A stretch of DNA of 64,000 bases from Agrypnia vestita (lineage: Eukaryota > Arthropoda > Insecta > Trichoptera > Phryganeidae), in contig JADDOH010010001.1 in NCBI GenBank assembly GCA_016648135.1, positions 1 to 64,000 on the forward strand, given 5' to 3'. A program made the translations under genes and the position numbers. Shown here one piece after another: positions 52,018 to 63,102 of the stretch; position 1 is the stretch's first letter; the number at the start of each line of letters is the position of its first letter. Under the pieces are notes generated by a model, which did not search any database, was not told the origin of the DNA, and saw only the letters and a program-made list of their open reading frames with translations.

Positions 52018-52422
52018 TCTGTTTCGCTAATCCTATGGCCCCTCGCGGCTGTCAAACTCAAAACTGCTCCATGCAGCGTCACTTGTCATTTCACACAGGC
52101 TTTGGATGTCTGGAAGTTTCTGGTGTATTTTCGTGTGTTCCAAATATTTGTAGAATTTCTAGATTATTCGGAAAACTTCGATTATGTGCGGTTCCTCTTA
52201 ATTTACAAAATTAATATATGAATTGGAAGGATAAAAATTTCTAGCATAAAATTCTGTTTCGCTAATTCTGTGGCCCCTCGCGGCTGTCAAGCTCAAAACT
52301 GCTCCGTGCGGCGTCACTTGGATTTCTGGAAGTTTCTGGATTATTTTCGTGTGTTCCAAATATTTGTTGAAATTTTTTAGATTGTTCGGAAATCTTCGAT
52401 TACGTGCGGTTCCTCTTTATAA
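52018..52422 (+). repeat. Diverged tandem duplication, ~236-bp unit
   Basis: Unit 1 from 52018 and unit 2 from 52254 share TCTGTTTCGCTAAT, GGCCCCTCGCGGCTGTCAA, CAAAACTGCTCC and GGAAGTTTCTGG, then TTTTCGTGTGTTCCAAATAT and TGCGGTTCCTCTT. Unit 2 lacks the ACTTGTCATTTCACACAGGC segment and the AT-rich end. Confidence 0.75.
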
Positions 52423-52428
52423 GGGGAC

Positions 52429-52920
52429 TAGCGGCCGGCCCCGGCTTCGCACGGGTATTTAACAAAAAATTATAAATTTATAAATTTTAACATACATGGA
52501 ATTTGGGAATGGTATAATTCAAAAAGTAATTTACAGGTATTGAATACGAAATGATTTATTTGGATAATGATTAATACCCAGGTACGAATAATGTAGTTAT
52601 TGTGTAACAGTTAGACATATCACGGACTTCTTTGTATATATATTGATGTCCTCTATAAAACTGTAGTACATCACTTTGCTCTATTGTCAATAATTTCCGC
52701 AGCGTACGCGATAAAAGTTTTTTTTTGTATTTTTTTCACACGCTGGGTTACATTATTTAAGTTTTCATACGGATCCCTAACTTTTTTGAAAATATTCTAT
52801 CGCCTATGTTCATCAGGAATAATGTAGGATTCTTATGTGAAAAAAAAAATCGGTCCAGTAGTTTCGAAGCCTATTCAACGTAAACAAACAATCAAATCTT
52901 TCCTCTTTATAATATATATA
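52429..52920 (+). mobile_element. TTCGCACGGGTA short interspersed element, copy 1
   Basis: Begins ACTAGCGGCCGGCC near CGGCTTCGCACGGGTATTTA and ends CAATCAAATCTTTCCTCTTT then ATAATATATAT. The middle shares AATTTCCGCAGCGTACGC and CATACGGATCCCTAAC with 63215-63683. This ending type is widespread in invertebrate genomes; the class is not settled here. Confidence 0.6.
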
Positions 52921-53604
52921 ATGTGGTTTCCCAAATATTTTAGTTTTTTTTTAAATAAAAGCTTTTTTGCGTTGCTCTGAAAAGAGTATATATTTTATTA
53001 GCAAAGGAACATAATATTTCATATTAAAATTTAAAAATAATAAAAGTACACAACTGAAAAGAGAAACAACAAAAAATTTAAAGCTATTATTTTATATTAG
53101 AAACTTTATCCATTATTAAATGTGTATTATTCACCGGTATATTATAATTTTCTCAATAGCTCGATTGTCAGTTGTTTGTGAAAGAATTTTCACACAAATT
53201 TAAACGTTCCATTTTAACAATTCAAATTAAATGAAGATCAATAGGTACCTACTGATCTTCATTTACATATAGAAAAAATTCCATCAAAAATCTCTCTAAT
53301 CATCGCTCGGCGCGTTCAGAAGGACGGTGTGTGTGAAGAGAGTTTTCAGCTCGCTCCCGATGGTAGACTTTCTACCCGAACGCCACCACCGCCGTCTATA
53401 TTTATATTCCGTTTGGTTGTTTATTTGCGCTGGCGGCGGTGAAGTCGTTGTTAGCGAGTGCTTTATGATACTTCTCGCGGCCGCCATGAATCTCTTTGAC
53501 GCGAGAGTTCTGGCGGAACTTAAGATGAATGAAATATTTATATTTTGTGACAGTTCCGTAAAGGGATATTGCCGGGGCAACGACTACCGACAATTCTTTC
53601 TTTG

Positions 53605-54331
53605 TAGTGATGGGTCCGCTCTGTACTCACTACTACAATGTAGTACTACATTACATTGAAGTGCACACTTCGCACGTTTTGAAGTGTAGTGCACACTACA
53701 AACTACGAACACCAAAGTTATTGAAAGTATAAACTTCAAATAGTACACTTCATTTCAAAGCGAACACTACAAAGTACACACACTTCAAAGTTATCGAAAG
53801 TATGAGAAACATACTTTAAATAGTGCATTTTTTACGTGAAATTTTTGGGAAGTTGATGTAGCTAAACGAAGAAATCTGTGGAAACTGTAACAACCCCTCC
53901 CCCCCATGGTTTGAAAATTTTTTGGAATCGAATGTTTTTTAGGTCGCCAAATGTTACTTTGGAGAAAATATTTATCTTAAATATTTTTTTTCTCGTTTTT
54001 TCGTTCTTCCTTTTTTTAGCTCCTCAAATTATTATTTGGGAAAAAAATATTTACTTCATTAGTACTACATTACTTCATTTCATTACACTACACTTCATTA
54101 ATACTACAATTACTTCATTTCATTACTACACTTCCTTAATACTACAATTACTTAATTACATTACTTCACTTCATTAATACTACAATTACTTCATTACTTC
54201 ACTTCATTTCGTAGTACTACAATTACTTCACTTCAATTATTACAATTGTAGTGTATACTTTGTAGTCTTCAAACTGGTGAACGTATGTGTGTTGTAGTCT
54301 TCATTTTGAAATGTAGTTTTTCCCTTCGCTA
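53605..54331 (+). mobile_element. hAT MITE, copy B (uninterrupted)
   Basis: Starts TAGTGATGGGTCCGCTCTGT, ends CCCTTCGCTA, flanked on both sides by TTTCTTTG, a perfect 8-bp target duplication. Terminal inverted match TAGyGAwGGG. 727 bp with no transposase; built of ACTACATTACTTCATT-like degenerate repeats. Confidence 0.88.
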
Positions 54332-54608
54332 TTTCTTTGGTCACATATGCTAAAATATATAATACACAAAGTTACACAATGAAGCACTTTCTGAACTAGG
54401 GTTAGGGGGCCAGCTTTGGCCACTTTAAGATATTTTTTGCCGACTATGCATCACTACGAACTCAAAAATAGTCAGAAACGTTTTTTTTAATTTCCCCATA
54501 CAGCACATTCGTTACTTTTTTGAATATGTAGAAAAGAAAATTAATTTAATTTAAAATAGAAACATCAAACGTGAAATGTGTCCAAATGTACCAGTTCTGG
54601 CCATTTTT

Positions 54609-55126
54609 TACTCCCTTTATATTAAACTCGTGGCGTCTGTCCGCTTGCTTGCTTGCTTGCCGGGTGAAAAAACTTTGGATCGATTTTTAACCCTTTTCCC
54701 GTAATCCAATCGAGCTGAAACTTGGCAAGTAGACTCGTGGCGACGATCAAGAAGATCTATCTAATTTTCGTTAAAAAAATTTAATAATTATAGTATAATT
54801 TCGGATTTTTAGAAATATTATTGTTTTTCCAAATTGGAATCATTAGAAAAGTTTGATTACTAGCATAGCGGCCCGATAACGTCGCGGAATATTTTCTAAA
54901 TTTGAATTACTCCGTCGGTATACATAATAAGCACTTCACTACGAATGTCGAATATCTAAATTGACTGACAAATGTTTTTAGAATGTAATCTTCAAAGCAT
55001 GAAGTGTCTTATCAAAGCTCAAAACATGTGACATTTTAGAAATATATTAAATTACTGTAAGTTAAGTGTTATATTATGTTTTAATTCGTCTTTAATTGTT
55101 GTTATATTTTACAAAGAAAGGGAGTA
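54609..55126 (-). mobile_element. TACTCCCTTT-family element, copy 4
   Basis: Inverted orientation relative to copies 1-3; ends TACTCCCTTTATATTAAAC and AGAAAGGGAGTA, with GCTTGCTTGCTTGCCGGG and AAACTTGGCAAGTAGACTCG inside and the conserved AAAACTTGGTTTTTATGGGT flank at its right. Confidence 0.62.
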
Positions 55127-55792
55127 TATAAAAACTTGGTTTTTATGGGTTACTTTTTTATCTAGTTTTGGCCATGTCATTGTGCCAGTTCTGGCTACTT
55201 TAGTTTTTATAAGGTTTCTTAATTTTTAGAATAAAAATAAAACAAGATAGGTAAGTAACTATAGGAAAATTATGAATTTTATTATAATTATGATCTTATC
55301 GTGCCTTTAGGTAAAGAACGAGGTAACTTTTAATACCACACAATACCCGGACAGATCAATTTGAAAAGATAAGAAAGAATTTTCTGCTTGTAGTTTTCTG
55401 CCATGTGTATCTGACCTCTCTGGTCGACATTACGGATCTCATTGCAGGGTCCATCATCAGGGCTGATAATAATATGAAATATGTCGATAAAAAAAATTCT
55501 CGAAAAAAAAAATTATTCAAAAAAAAATTCTCAAGAAAAAATTTCGGACGTTACACGAAGTTACGCGGACGGACGGATGAACTAACAGACAACGTAATAA
55601 TTATGATTGGGATGTCATCGTAAATACCGAACTACCGAACTATGTGAGCCAGTTGTGGCCATGTGGCATTTATCTTCTAAGAAATAATCTAAATTATGAA
55701 ATAACCTTCAAACAATGTTCCTAGGACTTTCATTCAATAGGCTAAATTGATTCACGGACACAATCATATATAAACAAACCAAGTTTTTACTA

Positions 55793-56402
55793 TACTCCCT
55801 TTCTTTACGACAAATTAAAACATATAACATAACACTAAAATTACAGAAATTAATATATTTCTAAAATGTCAAATGTTTTGAGATGTCAAGATTTTGATAG
55901 ATTCAATTATCATCAATATCGTACCTAATGAATTTCCAGCGTCAAATGATTTAGTCAGAATCAGATTTGAGTAATGTAGAATTCTTCAAAACTAAGCAGA
56001 AATCTGAAAGAAATAAATTATTATTTGATTTTTTCCCAAAAAAACACAATTTTTCTGTCATCTGTGAACCAATTGTTTTGTAAATTTTCGAAATTCGTAG
56101 TGATGTACCTATTATACCGGCGGAGTAATTCAAATTTAGAAAATATTCCGCGACGTTATCGGGCCGCCGTCGCTAATCAAACTTTTCTAATGATTCCAAT
56201 TTGAAAAAACCAATAAAATTTCTAAAAATCCGAAATTATACTATAATTATTTTTTTTTTTAACGAAAATTTGATAGATCTTCTTGATCGTCGCCACGAGT
56301 CTGCTTGCCAAGTTTCAGCTCGATTGGATCACGGGAAAAATCGATCCAAAGTTTTTGTTGGCGGCAAGCAAGCAGACGCCACGAGTTAATATACAGGGAG
56401 TA
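55793..56402 (+). mobile_element. TACTCCCTTT-family element, copy 5
   Basis: TACTCCCTTTCTTTACGAC at the left, ATACAGGGAGTA at the right, with AATATTCCGCGACGTTATCG and CTTGCCAAGTTTCAGCTCGA inside. Longest copy (610 bp). Confidence 0.62.
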
Positions 56403-56635
56403 AAAAGTTATTTTCACATTAGTCATCCACGGGCCCTTATCGTGTTTTCTAAGAATTTAATAATTTTTAATTCAAAGTAAGTTCAACCGATACTCAAAGA
56501 AAGAAAATGGCGGTACAGCTGTTATTTATCAAAACAAAACACAGTTTAAAGAATTGATCGGCATAAATAAAATAACAAATATATTTTCATTGCCTTACTT
56601 ATACATCTTTGAATCAATTAGTACGTCTAAGGCCC

Positions 56636-56776
56636 GGTTGTTTCAAGTTGGATCAAAGTAAGCGGTCGATTAAAGCATAGATTTTTACGAAAACGGATCG
56701 TCTGATTGGTGGAGAACGTAAAAATCTATGCTTTAAAAGAACGCTTACTTTAATCCAACTTGAAACAACAGGCCCT
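56636..56776. mobile_element. GGCCCGGTTGTTTCAA foldback MITE
   Basis: The arms GGCCCGGTTGTTTCAAGTTG and TTGAAACAACAGGCCC are inverted; the inner arm CATAGATTTTTACG(A)AAACG is inverted as AACGTAAAAATCTATG. ~140 bp. A left half copy is at 62814-62905. Confidence 0.75.
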
Positions 56777-56859
56777 AAGCCGTGCGTACGAGGCACATTA
56801 TTTAGTTGTGTTGGTGTTTACACCTATTAACATCAGGAGGTCATATTATTCTATCTTGG

Positions 56860-57250
56860 CACACCACTTTTGCTTTGGCTACATTCATACATCTTCTTGT
56901 GAAAGCTCTACGGTTGTTTAGGCTTTTAACAGGGCCATCCTCCAGTACCTATAGTATCTGATTGCTTTCGCGGACGCCTTCTTTTCCTGTTTTTTTTTTC
57001 TTTCTGTTTTCTGTTTTTCTGTTGCCTTTAACACTCGCCCCATATATTTTCTTAACCATCCTTTGCTCTCTCATACGTTCTACATGACCAAACCATCTCA
57101 GCACTCCTTTCTTTATTCTATCTACCACACTCCAGCCAGCATTAAATTCACTTCTAATTTTTTCATTCCTCACTCTGTCGACGAAATATTTTCCACACAA
57201 GCGTCTTAGTGACCGCATTCAATCTACTTATATTCATTTTTGCCAATTCC
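56860..57250 (-). pseudogene. TTAGT-tailed non-LTR family fragment
   Basis: The minus-strand frame reads MRSLRRLCGKYFVDRVRNEK, IKKGVLRWFGHVERMREQRM and VKKIYGASVKGN, then low-complexity NRKTENRKKKK. Homologous to 51474-51700. Confidence 0.65.
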
Positions 57251-57397
57251 ACAAATAATAGACAAGAACAGTAGTAATGGAATGGAAAAAGTGAATATAA
57301 TGAAGTTATGAAATAGTAATAATTATTAACACAATTAAAAAAATGATTTAATACTCATCTAGGTAAAAAGTAACCCATAAAAACCATGTTTTTATTA

Positions 57398-57917
57398 TAG
57401 TCCCTTTTTTTGTAAAATATAACAATAATTAAAGAAGAATTAAAACATATAACATAACACTAAACTTACAGTAATTTAATATATTTCTAAAATGTCAGAT
57501 GTTTTGAGCTTTGATAAGACACTTCATGCTTTGTAGATTAAATTCTAAAAACATTTGTCAGTCAATTTAGATTTTCGACATTCGTAGTGAAGTACCTATT
57601 ATGTATACCGACGGAGTAATTCAAATTTAGAAAATATTCCGCGACGTTATCGGGCCGCCGTTGCTAATCAAACTTTTCTAATGATTCCAATTTGAAAAAA
57701 AACAATAAAATTTCTAAAAATCCGAAATTATACTATAATTATTATTTTTTTTTAATTAAAATTAGATTGATCTTCTTGATCTTCGGCACGAGTCTACTTG
57801 CCAAGTTTCAGCTCGATTGGATCACGGAAAAGGGTCAAAAATCGATCCAAAGTTTTTTTTGGCGGCAAGCCGGCAAGCAAGCAAGCAAGCAGACGCCACG
57901 AGTTAATAAAGGGAGTA
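57398..57917 (+). mobile_element. TACTCCCTTT-family element, copy 6
   Basis: Near-identical along its length to copies 1 and 5 (AATATATTTCTAAAATGTCA, GCGACGTTATCGGGCCGCCG), so probably a recent insertion. Left terminus mutated to TAGTCCC. The CAAG tract near the right end is expanded to about four perfect units. Confidence 0.62.
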
Positions 57918-57919
57918 AA

Positions 57920-59330
57920 AATGGAAGAATTTTGGTGAGACGCGTATCCGCATGTGCGCGACTGTAGTCGATTTGTACTATTTCTCTGTACGGGGAAGTC
58001 GCGCACATCTGGTGGACTTGTGCGCGCCACCACATGACCAGCAGTGGCGTGCAGCGCATACAAGCAAAAAGCTGTGCATTAGTAAAGATTCTGAGAAACA
58101 AATATTAATTAAATAATCCTTTTCTTAAGAAAAAGTTGATTTAAAATTCTAGCCGTAGTTCGTCCTACGGCTAGAAGTTTTATTTCCGACTTTTCTGTGC
58201 TTAACTTCATGTCAATTCTTCATTTATTTCGCCAACCAATTTGTTCCACAGATATAGTCAAGTCGAGAAAAAAACCGTGTATATTTAATGCTGCGAGTTT
58301 TGTGTAGTAGCGCCCTTCTTGGAAAGGTCCTATGCCAGGCGGACGTCATGCGGAAATGTTATTTTTTACAAATTCCACACGAAACTTTCGGTGTACATTT
58401 TATGTCTTTTCTATGGTAAATATAAATAAGAATACGACAAATACCATCTGTCATCTGTCATATCATAATAATATGATAAAATGTTGGATTTATTTTTGTG
58501 AAAAGAAACGTATATCTGAAATTAGTATTGTTCCCGATTTAATTATATATATATATCGTCTTCGAAGTATATTTAAATTTTTCGCCGTATTAGCTATACC
58601 TATATAAAATATTTATTTATTTAGGAAATATTGTTTACAATACTTCTTTTATAGTGCAGTTATTTTTGTGGATTGAAGCTACTCAAAATAGTTCATTATA
58701 TATAGGTAAATAAAATAAAAAAATGTATTTACCATTATAGGTATATGCTTATATATATTTATAATATAGGTATATAGTCGGTCACAGCATAACATAAGTT
58801 TATACTCACTGCACGCCACTGAAGACCAGGAACCATCGCACTGGCGTCTCCTGAACAGCTGAACTACCAACACGTCCCATCAAACACAATTAGTAGTTTT
58901 ACTAACACAGAATAAGAAGAATATAAATCGAAATAAGCACTTACGTGTTACTTCTTCTCCTTATTCCTTGGCGTTTCACCCCTATGGGGTGTACTTGCCA
59001 CAAAACAAGTGTATATCTTCATTACCAATGGGTGAGTGGGTTGCGTTTTTTTTCCCTTTTATTTTAGAAATTTAAATTGGAAACGATTCTTTTTAGGATT
59101 AACATTATTCAATATGGATGATTCAATTCTATTAGTAATGGAAAAGGATATGATGTTTATTTAATTTATATATATATATATATAAATAAATAATTAAAAT
59201 ATACATCATATCATATATAATATATATTATATATATATATATATCTACTATATATCTATCATCTCTATATATATGTTATATATATATGTCTATATTTATA
59301 TATGGATATATACATATATATTATTATATA
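57920..59330. other. Mixed sequence, nothing recognised
   Basis: 57940-58080 is GC-richer (TGTGCGCGACTGTAGTCGA) without a supported frame. From about 59160 the sequence becomes (TA)n-rich low complexity to about 59340. Confidence 0.35.
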
Positions 59331-59600
59331 TATTATATTAGTCCAACGATTTACAAAAAATAGGTCAGATATCTTGAAAAAAACTGCAACTTTGATATCG
59401 CACTATCTCCATAACTATTATTAGGTCATGAACTTAGCTTGAAACATTTTCGACTCATAATCAAGGCAGGAGTATAAGTCCCCGCGAGTTATTATAGTTT
59501 TACAAATACTCCTGTATATACTAGATAATATATATATATTATCTATATATATATATATATATATAGAATAATATATATATAATATATAATCTATATATAA
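59160..59600. repeat. (TA)n-rich low complexity, split by a foldback half copy
   Basis: Runs of ATATATATAT at 59170-59340 and 59525-59600. Between them 59338-59516 matches the right arm of the ACAGGGT foldback (AGTCCAACGATTTACAAAA, then CTCCTGTATA). Confidence 0.7.
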
Positions 59601-59603
59601 AGA

Positions 59604-60100
59604 ACAAAGAAACCCGTTTTTCCCTATCCGCCAAGTTTTCTTCACAACCAAACACTACCACCCCCTGGTGGTTATGGTGGTAGATAGCCCTTAATGTCAC
59701 ATTAAAAATGTGCGAGTTTGGTGGGGGTGGCTGTGCGTGGGTGGGAGTCGTTGACGAAAATGTGCTTTCTAGCACATTTTTTTGTTATGGCAAGGCCGCA
59801 AATGCTTCAGATTATTTCAAAATAGGCGCGCCGACTGTGTCGGTGAGTCTAGAAGGTTCCGGAAAAACCTGCTCTAGAAAGTTCTGGAAGGAGAAGGTTC
59901 TAGAAAATTTTCGATAGTTCTATAAGGTAAGTGGTGGAATGTGTCGGTGTGTTTAGAAGGTTCCTGTACATTCGATAAATTTCTTGAAAGTTCTGGAAGG
60001 AGAATGCTCTAGAAGGTTCGCGAAAGTTCTATGACGATCCAAACAGTGTACTAAAAATTTACGCGTGCGAAGCCGCGCGGGCACAGCTAATTTTTATAGA
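59604..60100 (-). mobile_element. Repeat ending in CGGCTTCGCACGCG with heat-shock elements
   Basis: The right end on the plus strand is CGCGTGCGAAGCCGCGCGGG followed by CACAGCTAAT, whose reverse resembles the CGGCTTCGCACGGGTA start of 52429. It contains two ~107-bp direct units beginning (C/A)TGTGTCGGTG at about 59835 and 59939. Left boundary uncertain. Confidence 0.5.
59852..60029. promoter_or_regulatory. Heat-shock element array (HSF binding sites)
   Basis: Alternating GAA and TTC at 5-bp spacing: GAA-TTC-GAA at 59852-59864 and 59877-59889, GAA-TTC-GAA-TTt at 59893-59910, GAA-TTC at 59956-59963, TTC-GAA-TTC-GAA at 59981-59998 and GAA-TTC-GAA-TTC at 60012-60029. Known: HSF trimers bind three or more such units. 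Six clusters in 180 bp is far above chance. Confidence 0.7.
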
Positions 60101-60109
60101 TTTATACCG

Positions 60110-60295
60110 TTAGCTTTTAGGAATCTTGTTAATAATTTTAAAGTGATTTGATCATTGGAAGATAAGAGGGTTGGGATGTTGATGGGGAATAGAATATTGC
60201 AATAAGAAATATCTTGAATAAAATATGAATAACGGTCATTGATGGGGCATCCAAAAAAAATGTGATCTAAATGTTCTTCGTCCGGACTCTCCTAC
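60110..60295 (-). pseudogene. Non-LTR ORF2 C-terminal remnant
   Basis: The minus-strand frame reads ESPDEEHLDHIFFGCPINDR and ends LKLLTRFLKANGINL, stop. 'E(H)LDHIffgCP' is the cysteine block after RNase H in I/jockey/R1-type elements. Confidence 0.55.
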
Positions 60296-60379
60296 TTACG
60301 TGTTAACAAACGTAATATCGAGAAATTGTTTAAGGTATGACGAGAGGTGCGCATGTTTGACAATAATTACAAATTCGAA

Positions 60380-60970
60380 ATTCGACATAATTCGAAATTT
60401 CTCAAGCCCACAAATTCCAAGATATTAATTATATAGTAATTTACCCCGATAATTCTAAAACCTCTCTTATTCGAAATAATTTTTAGCCCCTTGCGAAATA
60501 AATCAATATATTGATATATTCAATCCGAATTCAAGTAGATATTATTAAGAATGCTATGTTTGGGAGAGTGTTGATTTAAAAGCTGCTTTCATACTTTGTT
60601 TTTCACTTTTTTGTTTTATTACTTCATATTGTTGATATTTATTATTATGTAATTATTGCTTTCCATACTTTGTTTCTCATTTTTTTTATTTATTGTCCTG
60701 TTTCTCTCATACTGTTGATAAGATTAGTGTTTAAGATTTGAAATCATATTGGTATACGAGTCGTTCTTAATTGAGCTCCAGTTGAATATTTCAAGATTAC
60801 GTTGTTTGTTGATTTATTGTAACTGACAACTTATGAATACTCTCTATAAATAAATAAATACATACATTTTCGTTCACATAATTCGATTTTTTTAAGTAGA
60901 TATAACTATATTGAAAAAAAAAACTTATTTTTCGCAAGTGAGAACAACAAATATGTCAATATCCGATACT
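60380..60970. mobile_element. pogo/Tigger-like fragments
   Basis: 60420-60520 repeats the 340-420 sequence (AATAATTTTTAGCCCCTTGC), and 60870-60969 (GTGAGAACAACAAATATGTC) is the reverse of 19075-19120. Cut at 60970 by the TTAA-flanked element. Confidence 0.5.
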
Positions 60971-60973
60971 TAA

Positions 60974-61740
60974 GCCATGTACTAGGGGACAAATTGTCCC
61001 TCAACAGCACGCGCGGCATAGAGTCTACGTGACGTTGCAACGTCGTGCACTGTTCCGCCACGTCGCGCACAACATAGCGCGGCATTTCTACGTGCCGTGG
61101 CAACGTTGCCATGCGCACGGTACCCGAGCGTACTCACTGCAACATTCCGCGGAGCGTCAGTACCACGTGGTATGTTTACTAGTGAATACGCATGCGCTGT
61201 ATCTGTCAAGATGACAATGCGGGGAAACGAAATCGTTCTTGAACTGATCGAGCTGTATCGATCAGTATCGATCGAAGATCGCATAGAATGTCCGTCCTTC
61301 TTTCTCTTTGCAGTAAATAATTTCGCATTCTCCTCTTTTTTCTCCTCTTACTTTTCGATAAACTCATTAACATAAACAGATACGCGGCTGTCATCATAAT
61401 CTCATAGGGCGATATATTTCCGCGACGTCTGGAAAACAATAATTATTTGCAAAAAGGACCTTGTTTTTAATAATATTCAATTTACTACAGTAAAACCTCG
61501 TTAATTTGAAATTGTGACCCAAAAAAACATTTCGAATTGCGCGGAACCCCGTTTTCGCCAAATAAGATACCGCAGCTGTCATCCATAACCTCACCGGATG
61601 ACATTTCCGCGACAAGATATGCGAGTCCCGGTGTGTACACGTCAAATGACCGCGTCATTGTCCACGAAACATGAGCGTAGATGTTGATGCGACATGCCGA
61701 GCGGAATGTTTCGCGATTTGTCCCCTAGTGAATACATGGC
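60974..61740. mobile_element. TTAA-flanked TIR element (piggyBac-like MITE candidate)
   Basis: Flanked by TTAA at 60970-60973 and 61741-61744. TIR GCCATGTACTAGGGGACAAA; the right copy has four extra bases (TTCA) after GCCATGTA. GC-rich interior with many ACGT and CGCG words and a direct repeat CTGTCATC...TTTCCGCGAC (about 61388 and 61574) bracketing a Tigger-like end. No transposase. Confidence 0.55.
61438..61565. mobile_element. Tigger-like terminus nested in the TTAA element
   Basis: CAGTAAAACCTCGTTAATTT at 61488, preceded by TA, followed by TTTCGAATTGCGCGGAACCC. This is the pogo/Tigger-type end. It lies between the two direct-repeat blocks of the host element. Confidence 0.55.
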
Positions 61741-62639
61741 TTAAAAGCAAAGGCAGCACTATCCCACTGAGGTGTTTCTGAGATAAATACCAGTAAAATA
61801 TTTTTTCTTTTACAACGAATTACTCAACGGCATGGGTAACCCTGTTGTAACCGAAAAGTCATAATATATGTTCTACTTTTGATGCCTCTCGGGACCCCGA
61901 AGTACATGACCGCACTCACTACGGGGATGAAAAATGGAATATTAATAGAGAATGACCTTTTGACAACCCCATTATGTTTCAGACTGTTAGCCTAACAGTC
62001 TGAAACATATGGGGGCATTGTTTTTGGCATTATTTTTACAGATCTATCTTGATACTATCCGCCTATCTAATATAATGTGTACATATTAGATAGGTAATCC
62101 CTTCGGCTTTGTGGCAAGGACTCGCTACTTGTCTCACCTATTACAGCCTTCATGCTTTCGTGTTCTAGGATGTCTAAGGCTTCCTACTTTTTCCGAATTT
62201 TAAGTTTTTTAATCTCCTCCAATCTCCATTTTGGCTGTCACTAGAAAATTCAGTTATAATAGGTTTTAACTGGATTATTTATGAATTCCGAGTTTCATTT
62301 CTCTGCATACGAACGAGTTTCGTTCCAAGAGCTTATTCGGAGGTTGAATTTGTTCGTAACTTGAACAAAATTAATTTAGGCATCTAGAACTTGTAGTGCT
62401 GTGCTGAGGTTTAAATTAATCGTGCATTATTAAACAAAAAGGAAATTGTCCGCCCTAGAAACTTTAGAAATAAACAAAAAATTAAATTCTAATATTAACA
62501 TCGTTAACAAAATAATAGCCCCGTGTAAGTCACCATTATAAACCATGTTCCCTCCCTCGACCCTCCCACTCCACAAATCACCCCCGCCCCCTAAAGACAC
62601 CTAATACAGTACTTTCGCATTTTAGATTAGTTTAAATAA

Positions 62640-62685
62640 CGCTCGTTAATGACACGGACGTGTCGAAACCGGTAGCGTAAATTCT
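62640..62685 (+). ncRNA. Degraded hammerhead-like motif (H7)
   Basis: Stem II CACG/CGUG and GAAAC with stem III AC/GU (GAAACCGGUA) followed by GCGU, which can pair with ACGC upstream; but the core reads UUAAUGA instead of CUGAUGA and has extra bases. Unlikely to be active. Confidence 0.25.
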
Positions 62686-62813
62686 TTAATAAGTAACAAA
62701 TTGTACATTGTAACTGTAAACTCTTTAATAATGTCTGAAACAAAAAGGAGTCTCATTGAAGAGCACATTTAAAGACCACCGCACGTGACTACTGTAAACA
62801 TGAAAGGCTGTCT

Positions 62814-62905
62814 TAGGCCCGGTTGTTTCAAATTGAATTAAAATAAAAATTCATTTAAAACATAGATTTTTACGGAAACGGATCGTTTGATTGGTGGAGA
62901 ACTAT
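62814..62905. mobile_element. Half copy of the GGCCCGGTTGTTTCAA foldback
   Basis: GGCCCGGTTGTTTCAAATTG and ACGGATCGTTTGATTGGTGG match the left arm and loop of 56636-56710; the right arm is missing. Confidence 0.65.
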
Positions 62906-63102
62906 ACTACTACTCCCCACAATATGAGCCAAGCTTATGGGAGGAGTATTTGCAAGCCAAATTAAAGTACAAAAGCAGAAACCATTTAGAAGTAGTAATT
63001 ATTTTTATACATTTATATAAAATCAAGGATTTGACTCCTTTCTTGAATTGTTCGTATTTTGTAATGTTCCTTTCATGAAATTTGTTTTGCGAATGAACGT
63101 GG

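Noticed and set aside
59421..59651. Tyr/Ile-rich 76-codon ORF
   Set aside because: Translation of (TA)n low complexity.
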